From assembly GCA_946188395.1 (NCBI GenBank), contig CAMHUU010000001.1:62001-126000 (forward strand): 64,000 nucleotides of DNA, given 5' to 3'. Positions 41,959-49,995 of the stretch are shown piece after piece (position 1 is the first letter of the stretch; each line of letters starts with the position of its first letter). The translations under genes were made by a program, and so were the position numbers. This stretch comes from an uncultured Prevotellaceae bacterium (GTDB taxonomy: Bacteria; Bacteroidota; Bacteroidia; Bacteroidales; Bacteroidaceae). Below the pieces are notes generated by a model that did no database searches, was not told the DNA's origin, and saw only the letters and a program-made list of their open reading frames with translations.

Positions 41959-42735
41959 AAGAAGCAGCTGGTTATTCTTCATACGAATGATACCCATTCG
42001 CAGATATTCCCGATTAGCGAGCAGTTGCCCGACACGATGAAGGCGGGAAGGGGAGGATTCATCCGTCGCATAGCCATGTTGAAGGAAGAGCGCCAGAAAC
42101 ATCCCGATTTGCTGTATTTCGATTCGGGCGACTTTTGGCAGGGCTCCGCCTATTTCACCATGTTCAAGGGAGATGCTGAAATTGGACTGATGAACCTGAT
42201 GGGTATCGATGCTTCGACGCTCGGAAACCATGAGTTCGACTTCGGACTCGATAACTTGGCTGAGATGCTGAAGAAAGCCAATTTCCCCATTCTTTGTGCC
42301 AACTACGATTTTACGGGAACCCCGATGGAGGGCATTACCAAGCCTTGGATTATTATCAAGCGCAACGGGGTGAAGATTGGAGTCTTTGCCGTCTGCCCTC
42401 GACTGGAGGGACTGGTGTCGGCCAAGAACTGTCCGGGCGTGAAGTATTCCGATCCTGCACAGGTGGCACTCCAGACGGCCACCATGCTGAAACAGGAAAA
42501 GAAGTGTGACATGGTGGTCTGCATCTCTCATCTTGGGTGGAACAGCAATCGCGGGCATGACGACCAGTATATGATCCACGGTTCACGCAACATCGACCTG
42601 GTGCTGGGCGGCCATACCCATACCTATATGGAAGAGCTGATGTACGAGAATAATATGGACGGAAAGCCAGTTCCTGTCGATCAGAACGGTAAAGCCGCCA
42701 TCTTTGTCGGGAAACTGGTTGTCGATTTGAAATAA
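41860..42735 (+). CDS. Metallophosphatase domain of a split 5'-nucleotidase
   Basis: 291 residues of the calcineurin-like phosphoesterase type (N-terminal half of UshA/CpdB nucleotidases). Signal peptide with core LPAVLFFIFSFLFSPAGAQ; metal ligands in ILHTNDTHSQ, DSGDFWQGS, TLGNHEFDFG, CISHLGWNSN and GGHTHTYMEE. The two genes, 22 bp apart, should make a two-subunit surface nucleotidase for nucleotide or phosphate scavenging. The signal peptide is coded by a repeat found before two GH43 genes as well. Confidence 0.88.
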   Translation: MKKNTIHIRFTQNLLPAVLFFIFSFLFSPAGAQKKQLVILHTNDTHSQIFPISEQLPDTMKAGRGGFIRRIAMLKEERQKHPDLLYFDSGDFWQGSAYFTMFKGDAEIGLMNLMGIDASTLGNHEFDFGLDNLAEMLKKANFPILCANYDFTGTPMEGITKPWIIIKRNGVKIGVFAVCPRLEGLVSAKNCPGVKYSDPAQVALQTATMLKQEKKCDMVVCISHLGWNSNRGHDDQYMIHGSRNIDLVLGGHTHTYMEELMYENNMDGKPVPVDQNGKAAIFVGKLVVDLK

Positions 42736-42745
42736 GTTTCGATTG

Positions 42746-43495
42746 TTATTCGAAATAGAACGTCAGGACAATCATTTTCGACTGCGCGCTGCTGACACTG
42801 CCTGCATAGGCCTTGAGGTTGGCATCGCGCAGTTCGTTTTTGTGGTTGGTGTCCAGCACATTGCCCAGTCCGAAACAGAACTTCAATTCAGGAATCAGCT
42901 TGAAGAACGGCAGATAGAAGTCACAGCCCAGTCCCACCTCCAGCATCGTGTTGTAGCGGTTCAGACGTACAATGTCTGAATCACCCCCCGTCAGGTTCAT
43001 CACGGGATTAATGCCGGCCATGATGTAGGGCCGGTGGTTGTTCCAGCGTGGGGCGGCAAACTTCAGGTCAAAAGGCAGCGAGACGTAGGTGTTCTTCAGG
43101 TCCTGCGTCTGGCTGAATGGTCTGCCCTCGGCGTCCAGCTGTTTTAAGTTGAGAAACGTCAGGTGTTTCGCTCCGAAATGCATCTGTGGCGTGAAGCGCA
43201 GCGAGAAATGGTCGCTCAGCCGCCATTCTGCCAGCACGCCTACCGTGAACCCCGGATTCCACTTGTCGGCATCACACACAATCAGTTCTTCGTGTATGCT
43301 TCCGTCCTCGTAAGTGATACTCTGCGGACCTACGTTTTCGAACTCAATATCCTGCATGTTCAGACCCACCAGAATGCCTACGTGTAACGGGCGCAGGTCG
43401 ATGTATGGCTTATTCTGCACGCGGCGGTCGCTCTGTGCTACCACGCTCAGAGAGCAGACTAAAATGACAGTCAGTGTTGTTATAATTCGTTTCAT
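42746..43495 (-). CDS. PorT-like outer membrane beta-barrel protein
   Basis: A 249-residue eight-stranded beta-barrel protein of the PorT/OmpW-like type. Signal peptide (MKRIITTLTVILVCSLSVVAQ, 21 residues). Features alternating beta strands such as LHVGILVGLNM, FSLRFTPQMHFG, NTYVSLPFDLKFA, HRPYIMAGINPVMN and a C-terminal MIVLTFYFE ending in an aromatic residue as OMP assembly signals do. PorT is a component of the type IX secretion system in Bacteroidetes. If it is PorT, it fits the several exported enzymes nearby that share a C-terminal motif; other PorT-family barrels have unknown roles. Start chosen at MKRI rather than the ATG three codons upstream. Confidence 0.75.
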   Translation of the reverse strand: MKRIITTLTVILVCSLSVVAQSDRRVQNKPYIDLRPLHVGILVGLNMQDIEFENVGPQSITYEDGSIHEELIVCDADKWNPGFTVGVLAEWRLSDHFSLRFTPQMHFGAKHLTFLNLKQLDAEGRPFSQTQDLKNTYVSLPFDLKFAAPRWNNHRPYIMAGINPVMNLTGGDSDIVRLNRYNTMLEVGLGCDFYLPFFKLIPELKFCFGLGNVLDTNHKNELRDANLKAYAGSVSSAQSKMIVLTFYFE

Positions 43496-43608
43496 ATACA
43501 TCATTAATAACGTAATAATAGGGCATTTTATTATTTCGATACTGTATAAATTAAGTGATAAAATGAAATTTTCTCTACCATAAATTAGGTATGAACCAAA
43601 AAAATGCT

Positions 43609-43616
43609 TACCTTTG
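43609..43616 (+). promoter_or_regulatory. -7 box of the ferredoxin gene
   Basis: TACCTTTG followed by CATC, 51 bp before the ferredoxin ATG. Confidence 0.7.
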
Positions 43617-43667
43617 CATCACAATTAGTAAGTATTTTAAGTTAAACAATTTAATTTTTATAAGATT

Positions 43668-43835
43668 ATGGCATACGTAATTGGTGACGACTGCATCGCA
43701 TGTGGAACATGTATCGATGAGTGCCCCGCAGGAGCTATCTCTGAGGGCGACAAGTATTCAATCAACCCCGACATGTGCACCGAGTGTGGCACTTGCGCTG
43801 ACGTTTGTCCGTCAGAGGCTATCAGCCTTCCCTAA
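43668..43835 (+). CDS. 2[4Fe-4S] ferredoxin
   Basis: A 55-residue bacterial-type ferredoxin, an electron carrier in anaerobic metabolism. Two cluster motifs: CIACGTCIDECP and CTECGTCADVCP, each CxxCxxCxxxCP, with the pseudo-twofold symmetry of clostridial ferredoxins. ATG at 43668 starts MAYVIGDD; stop 43833-43835. A promoter and a strong terminator frame it as a single-gene unit, and its codon use is that of a highly expressed gene. Confidence 0.95.
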   Translation: MAYVIGDDCIACGTCIDECPAGAISEGDKYSINPDMCTECGTCADVCPSEAISLP

Positions 43836-43864
43836 GGAATAAGCTGAATTATGTGGTTAAATCA

Positions 43865-43900
43865 AAGACGGGCTCCCCAACGGGAGTCCGTCTTATTATT
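43865..43900 (+). terminator. Terminator of the ferredoxin gene
   Basis: AAGACGGGCTCCC (43865-43877) pairs with GGGAGTCCGTCTT (43882-43894) over 13 bp with one G-U and loop CAAC, followed by ATTATTATT. Confidence 0.85.
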
Positions 43901-43923
43901 ATGCTTTTGTTTTCTGGAAACTT

Positions 43924-44796
43924 TTAGAGTTCTGCATCAGAGCACTGGAAGGTAGTACCCTTCGTGATGTCGCCTGTCTCAAGTCCCAGCTTGAACCACT
44001 TCATGCGCTGCTTCGAAGTACCGTGGTTGAACGATTCGGGCACGGCATATCCGCGGGCTTTGGTCTGCAGGTAGTCGTCACCAATCTTCTGGGCGCAGTT
44101 GATGGCTTCCTCGATGTCGCCGTCCTCCAGCGAACCGAAGCGCTTGTTGTCGTGGTGGGCCCAAACGCCGGCATAGAAGTCGGCCAGCAGTTCCAGTCGC
44201 ACACTCAGTTTGTTAGCTTCCGTCTGGCTGAGCTTGGCCATCTGGGCATGCACCTTTTCCAGTGTTCCCGTCAGGTACTCCACATGGTGTCCTACCTCAT
44301 GGGCAATGACGTAGGCATACGAGAAGTCGCCATCGGCACCAAGTTGTTGCTTCATCGTCGTAAAGAACGATAGGTCGATATACAGCTTTTGATCGCCCGA
44401 GCAATAGAACGGACCCATAGCTGCGGAGCCCTGTCCGCAGGCGGTCTGCGTGCCGTCAGTATAGAGCACCATGGTGGGATTCTGATACTGGGCGCCATGC
44501 TGCTTGAAGATTTCTGTCCACACATCTTCCGTACCAGCTAGAATTTGTGTCGAGAACTTTGCCAGTGCCTGCTCCTCTTCGGTGAACTCACGCTGTCCCT
44601 CGTTGACTTCCGTATTGCCACCAAATCCATTCTGCTGTACTTGCTGCACAACAGCCTCTAGGGGGTTGCCACCCGTCATCCATGCCATCAGGGCCACTAC
44701 AATAATACCACCGATACCCAGACCGGCCTTAGCACCACCGCTCATACCGCGGCGATCTTCCACATTCGAGCTTTCGCGTCTTCCGTCTAATTTCAT
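43924..44796 (-). CDS. YpfJ-type neutral zinc metallopeptidase
   Basis: A 290-residue membrane protein of the neutral zinc metallopeptidase (YpfJ) family. N-terminal cytoplasmic segment with two arginine-rich patches (LDGRRESS, EDRRGMSGG), one membrane helix (about 25-45), then a peptidase domain with HExxH motif AHEVGHHVEYLTG. Other family segments: WTEIFKQ, TACGQGSAAMGPFYCSGDQKLYIDLSF and RLELLADFYAGVWAHH with the third zinc ligand. Function in the cell is unknown. Its own promoter box lies at 44831. Confidence 0.9.
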   Translation of the reverse strand: MKLDGRRESSNVEDRRGMSGGAKAGLGIGGIIVVALMAWMTGGNPLEAVVQQVQQNGFGGNTEVNEGQREFTEEEQALAKFSTQILAGTEDVWTEIFKQHGAQYQNPTMVLYTDGTQTACGQGSAAMGPFYCSGDQKLYIDLSFFTTMKQQLGADGDFSYAYVIAHEVGHHVEYLTGTLEKVHAQMAKLSQTEANKLSVRLELLADFYAGVWAHHDNKRFGSLEDGDIEEAINCAQKIGDDYLQTKARGYAVPESFNHGTSKQRMKWFKLGLETGDITKGTTFQCSDAEL

Positions 44797-44830
44797 AATG
44801 CTATAGTTTTAAAGTTTATCATTTTGCCTG

Positions 44831-44838
44831 CAAATATA
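44831..44838 (-). promoter_or_regulatory. -7 box of the metallopeptidase gene
   Basis: TATATTTG on the - strand followed by CAGG, 34 bp before the start codon. Confidence 0.6.
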
Positions 44839-44846
44839 ATCATTTT

Positions 44847-45401
44847 TTAGTAAATCACACTATAAATGTAGCCTTTTTTTTCGTTTACGACGGTTTCAAA
44901 GTGCTCTGAGCCGTCCAATACGTTCTTCATATTGTCGGTAATGCCGCTTCCTATCAACTTTAGTTTGGCCTCTTTCATGGTCCACAGGCGGATGAACTCC
45001 ATGTTGGGTCGTGCGGCCTGTTCTATCTGTTGCACTTCCTGGTCGTTCATCGTGTAGTGCACGAGGGAATCCTTGAATTCGCGGATGCACTCGATGTCGA
45101 TGCCGACGGGTTTGTCGCTGACGGCGCAGATGACGGCCTCGCGACAGTGACTCAGATTGAAGTGGATGTTCTGATGGCCTACAATCGTGGGTTTGCCGTG
45201 CTCGCCGAATTCGAAAATGGGGCGTTCCGTCAGCCCGTATTCCTTCTCGAGTCCCTCGCAAAGCAGCAGATAGGCCATCGCACACGTCTTACGGCCCAAT
45301 TCGTATTTGAACTTCATGGCCTGTTCGCGGCGCTGGTCGCTCAGCAGTGGCAGAGCAGCGTCGAAGTCGAAATGGGCTATGTCGTCGTTCAAGTAAATCA
45401 T
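44847..45401 (-). CDS. 4'-phosphopantetheinyl transferase (Sfp/AcpT type)
   Basis: A 184-residue enzyme that transfers phosphopantetheine from CoA to carrier proteins. The two metal-binding motifs are VGIDIECI (about 97-104) and WTMKEAKLKLIG (about 138-149); FNLSHCREAVICA also matches the family. Length fits a small Sfp-like protein. Last gene of a recD-like/rmuC/PPTase unit; its start overlaps the rmuC stop by 4 bp. No acyl-carrier or NRPS gene is in the window, so its target may be ACP of fatty acid or aryl-polyene synthesis. Confidence 0.85.
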   Translation of the reverse strand: MIYLNDDIAHFDFDAALPLLSDQRREQAMKFKYELGRKTCAMAYLLLCEGLEKEYGLTERPIFEFGEHGKPTIVGHQNIHFNLSHCREAVICAVSDKPVGIDIECIREFKDSLVHYTMNDQEVQQIEQAARPNMEFIRLWTMKEAKLKLIGSGITDNMKNVLDGSEHFETVVNEKKGYIYSVIY

Positions 45402-46648
45402 TCGTCTACTTCTGATAATTTGGAATTACCGGATTCTTCCGAATTTCCTGAGTATTCTGAGCTATCGGAAATCTCCGCTAGCGACATCTCTGCCTTGGGG
45501 ATTCGGCGGTTGGGATTCTCCTTGCCGCCCAGGTCGATGAGTTCGCGGCCTTTCTGCACGACGCTCTGTCGGCCGGTAAACAGCTTGTTGCCTGCGGCAT
45601 CGAAGTCCTTGCGCACCAGTTCGATGTGTTCGCCCAGCTTGTTGTAGCGCTGTATGAAGTCGCCCAGACGATCCAACAGTTGCTCGGCAATGCCGAACAC
45701 CTTCTGCTGGTTCTCGGCCTGCTGGTTCTGTACCCAGGCAATGTGTATCATATGCAGAATGCCCAGCAGGTTCTGTTCGCCCGTGACGAATACCTTGCGT
45801 TCAAAGGCGTCGCGCCACAGCGTGGGGTCGTTGGCCAATGCCAGTTGCAACGACGACTCGAAGGGCACGAACATGATGACGAAGTCGATGGCTTCGCGTG
45901 GTGCCTTGATGTATTTCGAATAGTCTTTACGCGACAGTTCGTTGACGTGCGAGCGAATCGACTTGATGTGCTCCTGCAGGGCACGCTCCTTTTCTTCGGG
46001 TGTTTCGGCATTCACGTAGCGCTGGTAAGCCACGAGCGACACCTTCGAGTCGATGACAGCATCCTGTCCCTGCGGATAGTGCAGAATGACGTCGGGTTGC
46101 ATCTCGCGTCCCGTCTCGTCGTTCCTCAGCGGACGCCCCATCTCGTCGCGCAGCCGGGCCTGCACCTCGTAGTGGATACCTTCGGTCAGTCCCTGCGACG
46201 TCAGCAGGTCGCCCAGGATGATTTCGCCCATGTTGCCGCTGATCTTGTTGTCGCGGCGCAGCACGTTAGCCAGCCCCTCGGCCTTCTCGCTCATCTCGCG
46301 ACCCGTCTCCATCATCAGCCTCAGCTGTTCCTTCAGCGATGCTGTCTGGGCCGTGTGGTCCTTGGTGTTGTCGCTGATGGCTTTGCGCATCTCGCTGATG
46401 GCCTGTTTCAGAGGTTGCGTGATGTGGTCCATACTCTCCTGATTCTCTTTGTTCAGGTGGCGGGCCTGCGCCTCGGCCAGCAGCACACCCATGTCGCGCA
46501 ACTGGTCCTTGGTGGTTTTCATCATCTCTATCTCGGTCTCCTTCTTGGCCAGTTCCACAGCCATTCGGCTCTGCTTCTGGTTCATCACGAAGTACACCGC
46601 CATAGCCCCTAAGGCTATACCTATTATTATATATACTACAATCATCAT
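45398..46648 (-). CDS. rmuC: DNA recombination protein RmuC
   Basis: A 416-residue RmuC-family protein, a possible nuclease that limits DNA inversions. N-terminal membrane anchor (3-20), long coiled coil (about 28-130) and the RmuC core with GEIILGDLLTSQGL, QPDVILHYPQGQDAVIDSKVSL, FVPFESSLQLAL and KFDAAGNKLF-like KDFDAAGNKLFTGRQS. The last 25 residues (DSSEYSGNSEESGNSKLSE) are a Ser-rich low-complexity tail encoded by a degenerate AT-rich tandem at 45410-45470, unlike the family. It overlaps the PPTase gene by 4 bp. Confidence 0.92.
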   Translation of the reverse strand: MMIVVYIIIGIALGAMAVYFVMNQKQSRMAVELAKKETEIEMMKTTKDQLRDMGVLLAEAQARHLNKENQESMDHITQPLKQAISEMRKAISDNTKDHTAQTASLKEQLRLMMETGREMSEKAEGLANVLRRDNKISGNMGEIILGDLLTSQGLTEGIHYEVQARLRDEMGRPLRNDETGREMQPDVILHYPQGQDAVIDSKVSLVAYQRYVNAETPEEKERALQEHIKSIRSHVNELSRKDYSKYIKAPREAIDFVIMFVPFESSLQLALANDPTLWRDAFERKVFVTGEQNLLGILHMIHIAWVQNQQAENQQKVFGIAEQLLDRLGDFIQRYNKLGEHIELVRKDFDAAGNKLFTGRQSVVQKGRELIDLGGKENPNRRIPKAEMSLAEISDSSEYSGNSEESGNSKLSEVDE

Positions 46649-46654
46649 ATCCTT

Positions 46655-46692
46655 ATTTTATTCATTCAACATTCTACATTCCACATTCAACA
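46655..46692. repeat. ATTCAACATTCTACATT-type repeat between rmuC and the helicase gene
   Basis: Units of CATTCAA/CATTCTA/CATTCCA at about 7-bp spacing fill the gap and reach into the helicase stop codon. Confidence 0.65.
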
Positions 46693-48138
46693 CTCACTCT
46701 CTTCCGTCTGCGTCTTAGGCCAGTTCACCAGGTACAACTGTTCCGTAGCACGGGTAAATGCCGTATAGAGCCAGTGCAGATAGTCGGCCGATAGCATGTC
46801 GTCGGTCATGTATCCTTGGTCAAGATACACATGCGCCCACTGACCACCCTGAGCCTTGTGACATGTGGCTGCATAGGCGAACTTCACCTGCACGGCATTG
46901 TAATAGCGGTCCTCCCTGACCTTCTTGATGCGGTCGGCCTTGTGGGGAATGTCCGCATAGTCCTCCATTACCTTATTATATAATAGCTCCTGCTGTTCGC
47001 GAGTCAGTGCGGGGGCTTCTGATGTCAGCGTGTCCAGCAGCGTCATAACCGTCAGCTGGTAGTCGTCATAGTCGGGGAACGTCATAGTGACCTCGGCGAA
47101 ACGGAACCCATACTGCTCGTGCACATGGCGCACACGGCGCACCACAGCCCTGTCGCCATTGGCCAGAAACGACATCGGCTGTTCAATCTTCTCAGTGGCC
47201 TGCCGCAATTCCTCTTCCAGCCAGTAGTAGTTGTTCTTCACAATCATCAGCTGGTCGCCGGTGCAGAGTTCCTCATCGCGGTCCAGCACTTGGTTGCGGA
47301 TGCCCTGGTTGTAGATGTTGGCGCGCTTGTTGCTACGGGTGACGACGATGGTCTCGTCCATTCCGACGTGCGAATAGCTGTTCGTCAGTGTCTCGATGAG
47401 TTCGTCGCCAGGCACGATGCGGATGTCGTCGAATCCTGCAAATCGGATTTTCGGGAGTCCCGACGGTTCTCCGGCGGTGCCAAGGCTTCTGATTCGCGTC
47501 GCGTTCCATAGGATGCCCGACTCCTGGCTTTGTCGCAGCACCTGACTCAGGTCGCACTCGTGGACGTGCAGTCCGTAGCTGCGCAGCACGTCCGACTGTA
47601 GGGCCGGGCTCTCTGTCTCGCCTACGGGTGGCAGCTGGGCGCGGTCGCCGATGAACAGAATGCGGCAGTTGCGGTCGTTATAGACGAAGCGAATCAGGTC
47701 GTCCATCAGTTGTCCACCTGCGAAGATGGTGTCCGAGAATGACGATCCGTTGGCAATCATCGACGCCTCGTCCACAATGAACAGCGTGTTCTGTGCGTTG
47801 TTGAAGCTCAGCTCGAAGCGGCCCTCCAACGACTTCTGGCGGTAGATGCGGCGATGGATGGTAAATGCCGCATGTCCTGCATAGAGCGAAAACACCTTGG
47901 CGGCACGCCCTGTCGGTGCCAGCAGCACCAACTTCTGGCCCAGCGTAGTCATGGCCTTCACAATGGCGGCAGCCAGCGTGGTCTTTCCCGTACCTGCCGA
48001 ACCGCGCATCACCATGACGGCTTCTTCGTGGCGGTCGGTCATAAACCGTCCAAAGGTGTCGATGGTTTCGTTCTGCTCGGCGGTAGGCTCCAGGCCAAGT
48101 GCCTCGCGGATGCGGTATGTCAGTTCGTCGGCAATCAT
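46687..48138 (-). CDS. RecD-like superfamily 1 DNA helicase
   Basis: A 483-residue AAA/UvrD-like helicase. Start chosen at MIADELTYRIREALG, next to the promoter; the longer open frame runs through it. Walker A MRGSAGTGKTTLAAAI, Walker B LFIVDEASMI, FIGDRAQLPPVG (motif III), then the RecD-type C-terminal domain with CHKAQGGQW and LYTAFTRATEQLYLV (motif VI). Belongs to the small RecD2-like class without RecB/RecC partners. First gene of a unit with rmuC and PPTase; the promoter box lies 10 bp from the start, a nearly leaderless arrangement. Confidence 0.9.
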   Translation of the reverse strand: MIADELTYRIREALGLEPTAEQNETIDTFGRFMTDRHEEAVMVMRGSAGTGKTTLAAAIVKAMTTLGQKLVLLAPTGRAAKVFSLYAGHAAFTIHRRIYRQKSLEGRFELSFNNAQNTLFIVDEASMIANGSSFSDTIFAGGQLMDDLIRFVYNDRNCRILFIGDRAQLPPVGETESPALQSDVLRSYGLHVHECDLSQVLRQSQESGILWNATRIRSLGTAGEPSGLPKIRFAGFDDIRIVPGDELIETLTNSYSHVGMDETIVVTRSNKRANIYNQGIRNQVLDRDEELCTGDQLMIVKNNYYWLEEELRQATEKIEQPMSFLANGDRAVVRRVRHVHEQYGFRFAEVTMTFPDYDDYQLTVMTLLDTLTSEAPALTREQQELLYNKVMEDYADIPHKADRIKKVREDRYYNAVQVKFAYAATCHKAQGGQWAHVYLDQGYMTDDMLSADYLHWLYTAFTRATEQLYLVNWPKTQTEESEC

Positions 48139-48147
48139 TTCTGCCTG

Positions 48148-48155
48148 CGAAATTA
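48148..48155 (-). promoter_or_regulatory. -7 box of the RecD-like helicase gene
   Basis: TAATTTCG on the - strand followed by CAGG; 10 bp before the start codon. Confidence 0.55.
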
Positions 48156-48184
48156 CGAAAAAATGTGTAATTCTCCAAATAAAT

Positions 48185-48216
48185 TTTGGCATTTTGCTCA
48201 CTTTTTCGTACCTTCG
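48185..48216 (+). promoter_or_regulatory. Promoter of the microprotein-DUF3822-rsmD unit
   Basis: TTTG (48185-48188), 20 bp, TACCTTCG (48209-48216) followed by CAGC; the ATG of the 29-residue frame lies 9 bp further. Confidence 0.6.
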
Positions 48217-48224
48217 CAGCCGTA

Positions 48225-48314
48225 ATGACGAACATTCAGAAGACAAATATCATTTTGGCGCTGGTCAGTGCGGTGTTAGCCGTATTGTGTGTGCTGAGCA
48301 TCTTGGAGAAATAG
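48225..48314 (+). CDS. 29-residue single-pass membrane microprotein
   Basis: A short frame starting ATG 48225 and ending TAG 48312-48314. It codes a charged start (MTNIQKTN), about 18 hydrophobic residues (IILALVSAVLAVLCVLSI) and LEK. It lies between a promoter box and the DUF3822 gene, whose ATG is 5 bp after its stop, so it looks like the first gene of the unit rather than random leader sequence. Function unknown; too small for gene callers with usual cut-offs. Confidence 0.55.
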   Translation: MTNIQKTNIILALVSAVLAVLCVLSILEK

Positions 48315-48319
48315 ACACT

Positions 48320-49090
48320 ATGAACAGACAACGACTCATCATCCGGATCAGCCGCGACTCCATCGCCCTGTCGACTTCCGACAATGGTCAGGTGCGCTAC
48401 GAGCGCTACCCGATGAATAGCGGCATATCGCTCGCCGCCAACATGCGCGAGGCTCTCCGCACACAACTCATCCTGCAAGACGACTACGAGCATGTGCTGG
48501 TGCTTGTCGACTCGCCCGTGCTCACCATCCCCGTGGCGATGTTCCGCGAGGAGGAACGCGACCAACTTTACCACTACACCTTTACGCGTCACGACCAGTT
48601 CATGGTCATGCACGCTGTATTGCCCGACCTGAATGCCGTAGCCGTTTTTGCCGTACAGAAAGACCTGCGTCAGGTGCTGGCCGACCGCTTCGGACACGTC
48701 AGCTACCAGCCGCTCATGTCGGCTGTATGGCGGCATATGTACCAGAAGAGCTTCACTGGTCAGCATGCCAAACTCTATTGCTATTACCACGACCGCAAGC
48801 TGGAAGTCTTTGCTTTCGGGCCCAATCGTTTCAAGTTCCAGAATACCTATGCCGTCACGACGCCCGACGATGCACTCTATTATGTACTTTCCGTTTGGAA
48901 ACAGCTCGGCATGGACCCACAGTCCGACGAGTTGCATCTGGCGGGAACGATGCCCGAGCTGAAGGATCGTGCCCTCACGTTTGTCAAGCGTGTCTTTGCC
49001 AGCAATCCCTCCGGAGAGTTCAACCGTGCCCCTGTCACCCAGATCGACGGCATGCCCTACGACGTGATGCTGGTATATTTGAGGAGTTAA
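48320..49090 (+). CDS. DUF3822-family protein
   Basis: A 256-residue protein of the Bacteroidetes DUF3822 family (an actin-like/ASKHA-type fold has been suggested for related proteins; not provable here). Start chosen at MNRQRLIIRISRDSIAL; the open frame upstream is antisense to the helicase gene. Features: HVLVLVDSPVLTIPVAMF, DLNAVAVFAVQKDLRQVL, KLYCYYHDRKLEVFAFG. Cytoplasmic. Neighbour of rsmD in many Bacteroidetes, which suggests a link to ribosome or RNA metabolism (inference). The 33-bp gap to rsmD contains a CAGTAATCAGTAGTTAAGAG repeat. Confidence 0.82.
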   Translation: MNRQRLIIRISRDSIALSTSDNGQVRYERYPMNSGISLAANMREALRTQLILQDDYEHVLVLVDSPVLTIPVAMFREEERDQLYHYTFTRHDQFMVMHAVLPDLNAVAVFAVQKDLRQVLADRFGHVSYQPLMSAVWRHMYQKSFTGQHAKLYCYYHDRKLEVFAFGPNRFKFQNTYAVTTPDDALYYVLSVWKQLGMDPQSDELHLAGTMPELKDRALTFVKRVFASNPSGEFNRAPVTQIDGMPYDVMLVYLRS

Positions 49091-49123
49091 AGGAGTCAGG
49101 AGACAGTAATCAGTAGTTAAGAG

Positions 49124-49711
49124 ATGCGTATTATTACAGGAAAATACAAAGGCCGTCATTTCGACATTCCCCGCTCGTTCAAGGCGAGGCCTACCACCGA
49201 TTTCGCCAAGGAGAACATCTTCAACGTACTCATTCAGTACGTCGACTTCGACGGTGCCGAGGCCCTCGACCTCTTCTCAGGCACGGGCAGCATCTCCCTC
49301 GAACTTCTCTCGCGTGGCTGCAGTCGCGTCGTCAGCGTCGAACTCGACCGCGACCACCATCGCTTCATCCAGGACTGCCTGAAAAAACTCACCGCCACAA
49401 AGGGGACTGTCCCCTCTGTGAGTAGCGAAGCGGATAACAGGGGGACTGTCCCCAATATGATAGCACTCCGCGCTGATGTCTTCCGATTCGTCAAGTCCTG
49501 CCATCAGCAGTTCGACTTCATCTTTGCCGACCCGCCCTATGCGCTGAAAGAACTCCCCACGCTGCCCGACCTCATCATCGAGCGCGGACTGCTGAAGCCC
49601 GACGGACTCTTCGTCCTCGAGCACGGCAAGGATTACGACTTCACCCAGCATCCCCACTTCCTGGAGCACCGCCAGTACGGCAGCGTCAATTTCTCCCTCT
49701 TCCGCCCGTAA
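49124..49711 (+). CDS. rsmD: 16S rRNA (guanine966-N2)-methyltransferase
   Basis: A 195-residue Rossmann-fold RNA methyltransferase modifying G966 of 16S rRNA in the 30S head. Family motifs: ITGKYKGRHFDIP, RPTTDFAKENIFNVL, ALDLFSGTGSISLELLSRG (motif I), VELD, FADPPYAL (DPPY catalytic motif), VLEHGKDY. Residues about 92-111 (KGTVPSVSSEADNRGTVPN) are absent from normal members and are coded by two copies of the 13-bp GGGGACTGTCCCC, 39 bp apart (a multiple of three). The insertion sits between the SAM-binding core and the DVFRF strand, presumably in a surface loop, so activity could survive. Confidence 0.92.
   Translation: MRIITGKYKGRHFDIPRSFKARPTTDFAKENIFNVLIQYVDFDGAEALDLFSGTGSISLELLSRGCSRVVSVELDRDHHRFIQDCLKKLTATKGTVPSVSSEADNRGTVPNMIALRADVFRFVKSCHQQFDFIFADPPYALKELPTLPDLIIERGLLKPDGLFVLEHGKDYDFTQHPHFLEHRQYGSVNFSLFRP
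49402..49453 (+). repeat. Paired GGGGACTGTCCCC palindromes inside rsmD
   Basis: Copies at 49402-49414 and 49441-49453; the 26-bp spacer starts TCTGT and ends ACAGG, extending the symmetry. Codes GTVP twice. Confidence 0.85.
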
Positions 49712-49995
49712 ACATTGTTATCATGTACAGCCCTTTCTGGTAGTAGTCGTGCCAATATGACCGTCGGTGCTGGTTATGCTTGGTTTCGCAACGTTTGCTC
49801 ATAGGGATTGTTTTATTTTAAAGCAGCAAATTTACGCACTTTATCCAAATTGCCCAAATTATTCTGCACTTTTCTGCCACAATCAACTATTCTTAATCCA
49901 TTTTGTGATTTTGATCTTACGGTCATTAGCCTAAAATTCTAGCGATAGCTGACGTGTCATTAATCACATAATTCTATTCAAAAATTCAATAATAT

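Noticed and set aside
47897..48319. Upstream extension of the DUF3822 frame
   Set aside because: It runs antisense through the helicase gene and its promoter; family start is at 48320.
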